Shown: positions 44,325-56,059 of the stretch, one piece after another
How positions within the stretch are numbered: the stretch's first letter is position 1
How the letters are laid out: every line of letters starts with the position of its first letter
DNA from: Variovorax sp. KK3
GTDB lineage: Bacteria; Pseudomonadota; Gammaproteobacteria; Burkholderiales; Burkholderiaceae_C
DNA length: 64,000 nt
Reading direction: 5' to 3'
NCBI RefSeq assembly: GCF_001984055.1
Contig: NZ_LYVO01000014.1
Coordinates: forward strand, 1-64,000
Notes under the pieces: model-generated
Told to the model about the DNA's origin: nothing
The model's database searches: none
The model's input: only the letters and a program-made list of their open reading frames with translations
Program-made: the position numbers and the translations under genes

Positions 44325-44351
44325 CGCCACATCGCGTTGACGCGACCGATC

Positions 44352-44391
44352 GGGCAACCTATAGTTTCCCAATGGACAACATAAGTTGCCC
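44352..44391. promoter_or_regulatory. Putative operator upstream of the MHS transporter
   Basis: A copy of the 21-bp sequence (44362-44382, starting TAGTTTCCCAAT and ending GACAACAT) is framed by a 7-bp inverted repeat, GGGCAAC (44352-44358) and GTTGCCC (44385-44391). The similarity to the site before the PfpI gene suggests a common regulator, possibly the XRE-cupin protein encoded 2 kb downstream. Confidence 0.5.
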
Positions 44392-44441
44392 GTCGCAGCG
44401 CCGCCGAGCGGCGCGTGTCAGATCAAGGATTGGAGAAGGCG

Positions 44442-45767
44442 ATGGAAATCACGCAGGACTACGGCGCCGCAGCGGCGGAGCAGGCGAAGAAGGCGGACCC
44501 TCGCGTCGGCCGGGTGGTGTTCGCCAGCACGCTCGGCACGATCATCGAGTGGTACGACTTCCTGATCTACGGCGCGGCCGCTGCGCTGGTGTTCAACAAG
44601 CTGTTCTTTCCGTCGGTGGACCCGTTCCTCGGCACCTTGGCCGCGCTGGGCAGCGCGGCAGTCGGCTTCTTCGCGCGGCCCTTCGGTGGTGCCGTGTTCG
44701 GCTACTTCGGCGACCGGTTGGGCCGCAAGTCGATGCTGCTGCTCACGCTGGTCATCATGGGCCTGGGCACCTTCGCCATCGGCCTGTTGCCGACCTACGC
44801 ACAGATCGGCATCTGGGCGCCGGTCCTGCTGATCCTGCTGCGCATCGTGCAGGGCATCGGCCTGGGCGGCGAATGGGGCGGCGCGGCGCTGATGGTGCTG
44901 GAACATGCGCCCGCCAAGCGGCGCGGGTTGTGCGGCAGCCTCGTGCAGGTGGGCTTTCCGATCGGGCTCATCCTTTCGGCGGGCGTGTTCGCCCTGGTGT
45001 CGAAGCTGCCCGAGGAGGAGTTTCTTTCCTGGGGCTGGCGCGTGCCCTTTCTCTCCAGCATCGTGCTCGTGATCCTCGGCGCATTCATCCGCATGAAGGT
45101 GGAAGAGTCGCCGGTCTTCGAGGCCATGAAGGCCAAGAAGGAGATCGCGCGCAACCCGCTTGCAGAGGCGATCTTCAAGCATCCGAAGAGCTTTCTGGTG
45201 GCCATCGGGCTCAAGATCTCGGAAGTGTCGTGGGTCTACATGCTGACCGTGTTCGTGGTGGTGTACGCCACCACCAAGCTGGGCTTGCCCAAGTCGCAGA
45301 TCCTCGACGCGATCATGATCGCAGCGGCGATCGAGATCGTGACCATCCCGCTCTTCGGCTACCTCTCGGACAAGTTCGGGCGCCGGCCCTTCTACTTCGC
45401 GGGCGCCATCTTCACGATCTTCTTCGCCTTCCCGGTGTTCTGGCTGCTCGGCACGCGTGACCCGCTGATCATCGTGGCCACGGTCGCGGTGGCCCTGAGC
45501 TTCGGCCACGGGCTGATGTTCGCGCCCGAGGCGACCTACTTCCCCGAACTGTTCGGTGCCCGTGCCCGCTACAGCGGCGCGTCCTTCGGCTTCCAGGTGG
45601 CCGCGGCCATCGGTGGCGGCTTGACGCCGGTGCTCGCCACCTGGCTCACCGAACGGCTGGGCGGCACCTCCGGTGTTTCCATCATGCTGATCGTGCTGGC
45701 GCTGATCACGCTCACTGCCGCCTTCTTCGCGCACGAGACGCGCGACCGATCCGTGTCGGTGTCGTGA
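44442..45767 (+). CDS. MFS transporter, metabolite:H+ symporter (MHS) family
   Basis: A 441-residue protein with 12 membrane helices and MHS hallmarks: STLGTIIEWYDFLIYGAAAALVF, FGYFGDRLGRKSMLL (loop 2-3 motif), RIVQGIGLGGEWGGAAL and the second-half FGYLSDKFGRRP. Relatives carry shikimate, alpha-ketoglutarate, citrate or proline/betaine. GGAGAAGG directly before ATG 44442 decides the start over the GTG nine codons upstream. The substrate is probably the carboxylate handled by the neighbouring cupin and ferredoxin genes (inference). Confidence 0.88.
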   Translation: MEITQDYGAAAAEQAKKADPRVGRVVFASTLGTIIEWYDFLIYGAAAALVFNKLFFPSVDPFLGTLAALGSAAVGFFARPFGGAVFGYFGDRLGRKSMLLLTLVIMGLGTFAIGLLPTYAQIGIWAPVLLILLRIVQGIGLGGEWGGAALMVLEHAPAKRRGLCGSLVQVGFPIGLILSAGVFALVSKLPEEEFLSWGWRVPFLSSIVLVILGAFIRMKVEESPVFEAMKAKKEIARNPLAEAIFKHPKSFLVAIGLKISEVSWVYMLTVFVVVYATTKLGLPKSQILDAIMIAAAIEIVTIPLFGYLSDKFGRRPFYFAGAIFTIFFAFPVFWLLGTRDPLIIVATVAVALSFGHGLMFAPEATYFPELFGARARYSGASFGFQVAAAIGGGLTPVLATWLTERLGGTSGVSIMLIVLALITLTAAFFAHETRDRSVSVS

Positions 45768-45830
45768 GGCCCGACCTTTCCATCCACCCAATCATTCACC
45801 CGATCATTCATTCATTCCAAAGGAGATCTC

Positions 45831-46256
45831 ATGTCCAACGTCCACACCGCACAGCGCCTCGCCGGCAAGCTCGAGCCCACCAAGGGCGGCTCGATCTACG
45901 TCGACCCCGAGAAGCTCGAATGGCAGAAGTCCCAGTTCGAAAAAATCTGGATGAAGGTGCTCTACCGCAACGACGAGGCCGGCGAGATGACGGTGCTGCT
46001 CAAGTGGGAGCCGGGCGCCGTGCTGCCCTTCCACAAGCATCCCGAGATCGAGCAGAGCTGGGTGCTCGAAGGCAGCTTCTACGATCACGATGGCATCTGC
46101 CGCGCCGGCCAGTACGTGTGGCGCCAGCCCGGCTCGTTGCACGAGACGCGCTCCGACGAAGGCTGCCTGCTGCTGGCCATCTACCGCAAGCCCAACGTGT
46201 TCTTCCACACCGCCGGCTTCCAGTCGGAGGCGAAGGCGCAGCCCGCCACGGCCTGA
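45831..46256 (+). CDS. ChrR-type cupin protein
   Basis: A 141-residue single-domain cupin. VLLKWEPGAVLPFHKHPEIEQSWVLEGSFYDHDG carries the metal ligands (H-x-H and Glu) and QPGSLHETRSDEGCLLL the second motif His. It resembles the ChrR anti-sigma cupin domain and 2,4'-dihydroxyacetophenone dioxygenase. No zinc-binding anti-sigma domain is present, so an oxygenase or small-molecule binding role is more likely. AAAGGAG precedes the ATG. It follows the transporter by 63 bp. Confidence 0.82.
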   Translation: MSNVHTAQRLAGKLEPTKGGSIYVDPEKLEWQKSQFEKIWMKVLYRNDEAGEMTVLLKWEPGAVLPFHKHPEIEQSWVLEGSFYDHDGICRAGQYVWRQPGSLHETRSDEGCLLLAIYRKPNVFFHTAGFQSEAKAQPATA

Positions 46257-46267
46257 GGACGAGCGCG

Positions 46268-46606
46268 GTGGCCTACGTCGTTACCCAGGCCTGCATCGGC
46301 TGCCGCTACGGCGAATGCATCGAGGTCTGCCCGCAGGAGGCGTTTCACGAAGGGCCGAACTTCGTCGTCATCGACCCCGACGCCTGCGCCAACTGCGCCT
46401 TGTGCGAGATGGTGTGCCCGGTGCAGGCCATCCATCAGGCACACGGGCTCGAGGCGGCGATGCAGCCTTTCGTGGCGCTCAACGCAGAGCTCGCGCGCCG
46501 CTGGCCCAAGGCGAGCTACCGGGGCCCGCTGCCGCAGGCCGATGCGTTGGCCGCTCGCGCGGACAAGCTCGCGCTGCTCGACAGGGGCGGGGAGGGGCCT
46601 CCGTAG
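46268..46606 (+). CDS. Seven-iron-type ferredoxin
   Basis: A 112-residue ferredoxin. VAYVVTQACIGCRYGECIEVCPQEAFHEGPNFVVIDPDACANCALCEMVCP follows the Azotobacter FdI pattern with C9, C12, C17, C21, C40, C43, C46 and C50; such proteins hold a 3Fe-4S and a 4Fe-4S cluster. It starts at a GTG, 11 bp after the cupin stop, suggesting that it supplies electrons to an oxygenase, perhaps the cupin. The C-terminal half is helical and basic. Confidence 0.88.
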   Translation: MAYVVTQACIGCRYGECIEVCPQEAFHEGPNFVVIDPDACANCALCEMVCPVQAIHQAHGLEAAMQPFVALNAELARRWPKASYRGPLPQADALAARADKLALLDRGGEGPP

Positions 46607-46617
46607 AATCGGGCGAC

Positions 46618-47280
46618 ATGCCAACGAAGAAGCGTCCCGCAGCAGCAGCCCCGGCCCCGGAGAGCGCGTCGGAGCCGGTGCAGCAGCAAGACGCCGCACT
46701 GCCCACCGCCGACCTCGGCGCCCGCATCAAGCACCAGCGCCTGGCTGCCGGCCTGACCCTTGCCGAACTGGCCGAACGCGCCGGCTTCGGCAAGGCGTAT
46801 CTCTCCCGCATCGAAAACGGCAAGAAGGTGCCGCCGATCGGCACGCTCTCGCGCATCGCGGACGTGATGGGCATCGAGGCAGCGGCCCTGCTGCAAAGCG
46901 CGGGCGTGCAGACGCGGTGGCGCGGCTCCAGCGTGGTCCGGCGCAACGAGAAGCGGCAGACGGTGCTGGGCGGCAGCGCCTTCGGCTACGACTACTTCGC
47001 GCTCACCGACGCCACCGAGGGGCGCGCACTGCAGCCGTTCCTGTTTTCCTTCCCGGCCGAGGTCGACAAGTTCGTCTTCTTCGAGCACGAGGGCGAAGAA
47101 CTGCTGCACGTGCTCACCGGCCGCATCGAATGGCAGGTGGGCATGGACAAGTACATCCTCGAAGCCGGCGACACCATCCACTTCGATTCGCGCATGCCGC
47201 ACCGTGGGCATGCGCTCTCGGGCGCGGCCACGGCGCTGGTGGTGATGTACTCGCCGGGCAAGCCGGCCAACCTGGGTTGA
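46618..47280 (+). CDS. XRE-family regulator with C-terminal cupin
   Basis: A 220-residue regulator. After an Ala/Pro-rich N-terminus, an XRE helix-turn-helix (about 33-87: LGARIKHQRLAAGLTLAELAERAGFGKAYLSRIENGKKVPPIGTLSRIADVMGI) is joined to a cupin domain (about 140-215: VFFEHEGEELLHVLTGRIEWQV...DTIHFDSRMPHRGHAL) that would sense a small molecule. It lies 11 bp after the ferredoxin gene in the same operon and probably controls the transporter and PfpI genes. Confidence 0.88.
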   Translation: MPTKKRPAAAAPAPESASEPVQQQDAALPTADLGARIKHQRLAAGLTLAELAERAGFGKAYLSRIENGKKVPPIGTLSRIADVMGIEAAALLQSAGVQTRWRGSSVVRRNEKRQTVLGGSAFGYDYFALTDATEGRALQPFLFSFPAEVDKFVFFEHEGEELLHVLTGRIEWQVGMDKYILEAGDTIHFDSRMPHRGHALSGAATALVVMYSPGKPANLG

Positions 47281-47293
47281 GGTTTCGACCCGT

Positions 47294-47860
47294 TCAGTGG
47301 TTGCCGGACGACCGGCGAAGAGCTTGGAGCATCACGGCGCCGACCAGTGAGGCCAAGACGGCTCCCGCAGCGCAGACAGAAGCACCGGTCAGGACCATTT
47401 CCCGGCTGCCGTGATCGGTGTTGTTGGACATTTGCTCGTTGGCGGATGTGATCGCGCCGGCAATCGTCATCAAAAAACCGACACAGAGCGGCGTACCGAT
47501 GAAATGGCACATCACGGTCGGTTGCGGCGTATGGTCGAAATAGTCGCGCACGGCCTGCCACGTGTCGTTTGGAATGTTGCTCAGGGCTTGAGTCAGTGAA
47601 TTTCCGTGTGGAAGAGCCGTATTGCCAGGCGCTTGCCTGTCATTGTCGATGTGCTCGTTCAGTGGAACTTGAATCGCGACGTCGACGGGTGCTGCAATTT
47701 GAAAATTTTCAGCCTCAGATTCGGATGACTGCTCAGAGGCGCGGAACTCTGGCAATTCGCTGTCTGTGAGATCGGCAATCGCGTGGTCTTCAGGTTGAAG
47801 TTGGGTTTGTGGCTGAGGCGAACATTCAAAGATGCTTGGGCGCGGGCTGGTTGAAATCAT
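47294..47860 (-). CDS. Two-TM protein, possible T3SS translocator/cargo of the adjacent chaperone
   Basis: A 188-residue protein. Residues 1-110 are polar, Ser/Gln/Pro/Glu-rich and probably disordered; two hydrophobic helices follow (about 118-138 and 155-179) with a polar loop between. There is no signal peptide. The layout (polar N-terminus, hydrophobic hairpin, basic end) resembles secreted translocators that need a LcrH/SycD chaperone, and such a chaperone-like gene lies 33 bp upstream on the same strand. Local GC is lower than in the surroundings. I found no named family. Confidence 0.6.
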   Translation of the reverse strand: MISTSPRPSIFECSPQPQTQLQPEDHAIADLTDSELPEFRASEQSSESEAENFQIAAPVDVAIQVPLNEHIDNDRQAPGNTALPHGNSLTQALSNIPNDTWQAVRDYFDHTPQPTVMCHFIGTPLCVGFLMTIAGAITSANEQMSNNTDHGSREMVLTGASVCAAGAVLASLVGAVMLQALRRSSGNH

Positions 47861-47893
47861 GATTGTGTTTGGGTCAAAGCTTGAATGGTTGCA

Positions 47894-48499
47894 TCAAATG
47901 CTGGAGGTGCCGGCGCTCAATGTCGCAAGTCGTGCTTCCGCGAGCATTTGAAAGTGTCGATGTCGCTCATCCGAACGTGCGAAATCGATGGTCTTCTCGA
48001 AGGCGGCGGTCGCAGCATCGGGGATTTGCAGCGCTTGCAGGCATTCGCCCAGCCGGTATTGCGCCGCCACAGTGACATCGAACTTTTCATCGAGCGCCGC
48101 TGCTGTTTCGAAAAAGGCGCCGGCTTCGGCAGGCATGCCCAGGCGCTGAAGACAGGTGCCAGCAAGGAAGGGAAAGCGGCAGTTGCGGCTGCCATTGGCG
48201 GTCAACACCAGCGCCAGCGGTAAAGCGTGTACGAATTCGTTGTCTTTGCACAGATCGAGTGCCGCCTCGTAAAGTTCGCGGTCGAACTCCGGGCCGTGGC
48301 CATGAAACCGTTTCGGCATTCGGCTGGAATCACTGTTCGCTTGAAAATCGGTCGGGTTCTTTTGAATATTCCGCAGTTTTTCTGTTGCCGCTTCCACGAG
48401 CGCGGCAATTCTCGGGTCAGAAGGTGGATGAACGTAGGAAGACGGTAAATTCAAAATGCATCGCTCTCCGGAATTGTTGTGAAGGTCGTGAGTGGACAC
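47894..48499 (-). CDS. LcrH/SycD-like TPR chaperone
   Basis: A 201-residue protein whose residues 74-190 form three TPR-like hairpins in the order of class II type III secretion chaperones: ELYEAALDLCKDNEFVHAL, then RFPFLAGTCLQRLGMPAEAGAFFETAAALDEKFD, then AQYRLGECLQALQIPDAATAAFEKTIDFA. The RFFLGLG-like and ECL-like segments and LD spacer match SycD/LcrH. The first 60 residues are an extra polar extension. It starts at a GTG without a clear ribosome site; the next in-frame ATG (residue 61) would remove the extension. No other secretion genes are in the window. Confidence 0.68.
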   Translation of the reverse strand: MSTHDLHNNSGERCILNLPSSYVHPPSDPRIAALVEAATEKLRNIQKNPTDFQANSDSSRMPKRFHGHGPEFDRELYEAALDLCKDNEFVHALPLALVLTANGSRNCRFPFLAGTCLQRLGMPAEAGAFFETAAALDEKFDVTVAAQYRLGECLQALQIPDAATAAFEKTIDFARSDERHRHFQMLAEARLATLSAGTSSI

Positions 48500-48648
48500 G
48501 ATCAGCGTTTAAGTTCCAACTCGCGGATTTGCTGGTCAGCCTTTTTACAACGCAAAGAAAGCGAAAACATCGAATAGATTGAACTGGCGCTTGGCATGCA
48601 CACGCCGTGCCGTCCAAGGCGCTACGCCGCCAACGCCGACACCGGCGT

Positions 48649-53037
<4,389 letters not shown>

Positions 53038-53184
53038 GTTACGCGGCTGCGGGGCAGGGCGTTCGAGCGGGGCGAATCACCCCCGGCACCGGCTTGGCGG
53101 GACGCGAATGGCGTCTGTTCCGGGCATCGATTTGGCTGGATTGCGCCACTCGGCGCGTCTTCTACGCCAACTCTGCCGTGGCCG

Positions 53185-53329
53185 TTACAAAGCATCAGGT
53201 TCTGGTCGGTCTTCCGTCTATTTCTTCACACGTCTCCCAGGGGAAACAGGCGCACACTACGTTCACTGTTTCTCTGGGGGATTGCTGCAAAGGCAATCAT
53301 TTGGGCTCGCTCTGCGAGCCCTTTTTTTT
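53185..53329 (+). ncRNA. Candidate small RNA with terminator, downstream of no CDS
   Basis: The 317-bp gap between lhr and the alcohol dehydrogenase gene, both read leftward, ends in a strong rho-independent terminator on the plus strand (GGGCTCGC-TCT-GCGAGCCC then eight T, 53303-53328). Ahead of it lie a 15-bp stem with one mismatch (53235-53249 with 53266-53280) and a perfect 6-bp stem GATTGC/GCAATC (53279-53298). No plausible plus-strand gene precedes it. The 5' end is not defined; a transcript of about 100-150 nt is inferred. It could instead be a relic of a larger transcript. Confidence 0.5.
53303..53329 (+). terminator. Rho-independent terminator in the lhr-ADH gap
   Basis: GGGCTCGC (53303-53310) and GCGAGCCC (53314-53321) form a perfect 8-bp stem with a TCT loop, followed by TTTTTTTT. 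It points along the plus strand, against both flanking genes. Confidence 0.85.
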
Positions 53330-53354
53330 GCCCGCGCCAACGCCAGGCCCGAGC

Positions 53355-54548
53355 TCACGGATCCATGTCACCGACTGCGATGGAATGCGCCAGCAGCGCT
53401 GCGTACTGCGAAGCGCTGGGGCGAAACGGCGCGGAAAGGTTGAAGTGGCTGCGCTCGGCAGCGGCCGCCATGGCCCGCAGGTCCTTCGCGGCGTAGCCCA
53501 GTTCGGCCAAGGTGGCGGGCAGGCCCAGTTCCCGCATCAGCGCTGCCACGCCCGCAGCCAATGAGGCACCGGAAGAGAGCCCGAAGGCTTCGGCCACCGC
53601 AGTCATCCGCGCGGGTGCGTGTTCTGCCGTCGCATCGAGCGTGGCGACCAGGCCGATTCCGCTCAGCACGCCGTGGTGGAAGCCCTGGTCGCTGCAAACG
53701 ATGGCGACGGCGTGTGCCGGCCCGAGGCCCATGGCGATGGACGCGCCGCCCGCGTAGGCGGCCATCATCATTTCTGCTCGTGCATCGAGATCGTTGCCGT
53801 CGACCACGGCGCGGCGAAGATGACGCGCCACTCGCCGGATGCCGTCGAGCGCGATCGCCTTGCCGAGCGGCTGATCGCGTTCGGAGAGATACCCCTCGAT
53901 GCAATGGGACAGTGCGTCGATGCCGGTGGCGGCGGTGAGCCGTCGCGGCAGGCTCAGCGTGAGTTCGGGGTCGAGCACCGCCAGCCTGGGCACCAGATGC
54001 CGCGAGTTCATGCCGACCGACGGCGTCGTTGCATCGGGGTGGATGCCGGCGGAGGGCGAGGCTTCGCTGCCGGTGCCGGCCGTGGTCGGAATCACGACGA
54101 GCGGCGCCGCGGGACCGTGTGGCACGCCGGGCTTGCCGGCGTAGTCGGCGACCGTTCCGGCGTTGGCGGCCAGCAGGGCGATCATCTTGGCGGTGTCGAT
54201 CACCGAGCCACCGCCCACGGCGAGCACGCCGTCGCATCCGTGCGCCAGGTAAGCCGCGGCGCCGGCATCCACATCGGTGAACAGCGGGTTCTCGGTCACG
54301 TTGTCGAAGAGCACGGTCGAAACGCCGCCCCCGCAGGCAGCCACCACGCGGGCCGAGACGCCGGCCGCGACCAGGCCCTGGTCGGTGACCAGCAAGGGGC
54401 GGCGCACGCCCAGGCCTTCGAGTTCGGCAGACAGCGTCCGCACGGCGCCTCGGCCGAACAACGTCCGCGGGAGTGTCAATGCGGTTGCGGCTGCGGGTGC
54501 GACCACGAGGGCGGCGGTTGTCGGTTTCACGGTGCGGCCATCGTTCAT
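53355..54548 (-). CDS. Iron-containing alcohol dehydrogenase
   Basis: A 397-residue group III (Fe-type) dehydrogenase: NAD-binding AVGGGSVIDTAK (110-121), TTAGTGSEAS (155-164) and metal ligands Asp211, His215 (GIDALSHCIEGYLS), His279 and His291/292. The second His of the usual HAMAH motif is Ile283 here (GPAHAVAIV). Family members include maleylacetate reductase and lactaldehyde/propanol dehydrogenases. Its ATG overlaps the aldehyde dehydrogenase stop by 4 bp, so the pair probably works in sequence at the end of the catabolic operon. ATG 54548 fits the fold start. Confidence 0.88.
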   Translation of the reverse strand: MNDGRTVKPTTAALVVAPAAATALTLPRTLFGRGAVRTLSAELEGLGVRRPLLVTDQGLVAAGVSARVVAACGGGVSTVLFDNVTENPLFTDVDAGAAAYLAHGCDGVLAVGGGSVIDTAKMIALLAANAGTVADYAGKPGVPHGPAAPLVVIPTTAGTGSEASPSAGIHPDATTPSVGMNSRHLVPRLAVLDPELTLSLPRRLTAATGIDALSHCIEGYLSERDQPLGKAIALDGIRRVARHLRRAVVDGNDLDARAEMMMAAYAGGASIAMGLGPAHAVAIVCSDQGFHHGVLSGIGLVATLDATAEHAPARMTAVAEAFGLSSGASLAAGVAALMRELGLPATLAELGYAAKDLRAMAAAAERSHFNLSAPFRPSASQYAALLAHSIAVGDMDP

Positions 54549-56020
54549 AGCGGGTAGTGCCGCTTTTCCTGGCTCACCGTCACCAGGTTGAGGTCGGTGA
54601 ACATGTCGATCGCCCAGCGGCCGAAGCGCGCCCAGTCGCTGTCCTTGACGCCGCCGAAGGGGATCTGCGGTTCGCCGCCCATCGTGGGTCCGTTGACGTT
54701 GACCATGCCGGCCTGCACTTGGCCGCCCAGGCGGATGCCGTTCCACACGTCCGCGGTCATGATCGACGCCGACAGGCCGTAGGCCGTGCCGTTGGCCTCC
54801 GCCACGGCTTCTCGTTCGTCGTCGAAAGCTTCGACCAGCACGACCGGCCCGAACACCTCTTCGCTGTGGATGGGTGCATCGGCGCTGACGTCCGCCAACA
54901 CGGTGGCGTCGAAGCAGCGCCCGCGCGACGTGCCGCCCGCCACCAGGCTCGCGCCGCAGGCCAGTGCCTCATCGATCCCGCGCTGCACCTTGGCCAAGGC
55001 CTGGTCGTTGATCAGCGGCCCCAGCTTCGTGTGCGGGTCGCTCGGGTCGCCGGCCCGCAGGTCGCGTGCGCGCTGCGCGAAGCGCGCCAGGAATTCGTCG
55101 TACAGCGATCGATGCACGAGGATCTTGCGTGTGTTCATGCAGATCTGGCCCTGGTGGAAGAACGCCGCGAAGATGGCCGTGTCCACGGAGTAGGCAAGGT
55201 CTGCATCGGCCAGCACGATCATCGGGTTGTAGCCGCCCAACTCCAGCGCGATGCGTTTGAGTTTGCCGCCTGCGCGCGCGGCCAGCCGCGCACCGGTGGA
55301 GGACGAGCCTGTGAAGTTGTACGCGCGCACCTTGGCGCTGTCGAAGAGGCGGTCCGCGATGGGGCCGATGTCGTCCGGCGCGTGGGTCACCACATTGACG
55401 ACGCCGGGCGGAAAGCCCGCTTCGTGCAGGACTTCGCCGATCAACAGGCCGGCGCACACCGGGGCTTCTTCCGACGGCTTGAGCACGACCGTGTTGCCGC
55501 AGGCGAGCGGCGCGACGACGGTGCGAAAGCCCAGTGCCAGCGCGCCGTTCCACGGCGAGATGCCGCAGACCACGCCGAGCGGCTTGCGCACGGCCATCGC
55601 GAACACGCCGGGCGTGTCGGACTGCACGATCTCGCCGCCCGGCAGGTACGGATAGCCGGCGGCCTGGCGCAGCAGCCCTGTCGCCCACTGGATCTGAAAA
55701 CGCGAGAAGGCCGCCGCCGTACCGGTCTCCCGCGCCATGAGCCGCACGACCTCGTCCGCGCGGCGTTCCAGGATCGTGGCCGCGTTCAGGAAGAGCGCTT
55801 GGCGCGCACGCGCACCCATGGCCGCCCAGGCCGCGAACGCATGGTCGGCCGCGTCGATGGCGCGTTGGGCGTCGGCCGCGCCGGAGGCGGGCACCGTGGC
55901 GAACGCGTGTCCCGTGTAGGGATCGATGTCCTCGAAGGTGCGGCCGCTCTCGGCGCCGACCCACTCGCCCGCGATGAGTTGGCGATAGGCGTGCGCGCCG
56001 CCGGAAAGGGAAGGGAGCAT
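54545..56020 (-). CDS. NAD(P)-dependent aldehyde dehydrogenase
   Basis: A 491-residue ALDH of the benzaldehyde/vanillin dehydrogenase branch: Asn-containing SPWNGA (156-160), catalytic Glu260 (ALELGGYNP) and nucleophile Cys294 (GQICMNTRKI), ending with PFGGVKDSDWARFG. It oxidises an aldehyde to its acid in the cytoplasm. It lies between the Bug protein and alcohol dehydrogenase genes in the outward operon from the LysR regulator. Confidence 0.92.
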   Translation of the reverse strand: MLPSLSGGAHAYRQLIAGEWVGAESGRTFEDIDPYTGHAFATVPASGAADAQRAIDAADHAFAAWAAMGARARQALFLNAATILERRADEVVRLMARETGTAAAFSRFQIQWATGLLRQAAGYPYLPGGEIVQSDTPGVFAMAVRKPLGVVCGISPWNGALALGFRTVVAPLACGNTVVLKPSEEAPVCAGLLIGEVLHEAGFPPGVVNVVTHAPDDIGPIADRLFDSAKVRAYNFTGSSSTGARLAARAGGKLKRIALELGGYNPMIVLADADLAYSVDTAIFAAFFHQGQICMNTRKILVHRSLYDEFLARFAQRARDLRAGDPSDPHTKLGPLINDQALAKVQRGIDEALACGASLVAGGTSRGRCFDATVLADVSADAPIHSEEVFGPVVLVEAFDDEREAVAEANGTAYGLSASIMTADVWNGIRLGGQVQAGMVNVNGPTMGGEPQIPFGGVKDSDWARFGRWAIDMFTDLNLVTVSQEKRHYPL

Positions 56021-56059
56021 CTCGAAATCCTCGTGATCTTGCAGGTGGCTTGCGCGTCG

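Noticed and set aside
48500..48640. Hrp/PIP-box (TTCG pair) upstream of the TPR chaperone
   Set aside because: TTCG elements occur there, but not with the 15-16 bp spacing of known boxes.
53185..53329. 6S RNA as identity of the candidate sRNA
   Set aside because: I could not place the long central bulge and closing stems typical of 6S RNA; three separate stems fit better, so it is left unnamed.
53094..53564. 156-codon plus-strand frame over the lhr-ADH gap
   Set aside because: It runs through the terminator hairpin and into the antisense of the dehydrogenase; composition is not protein-like.
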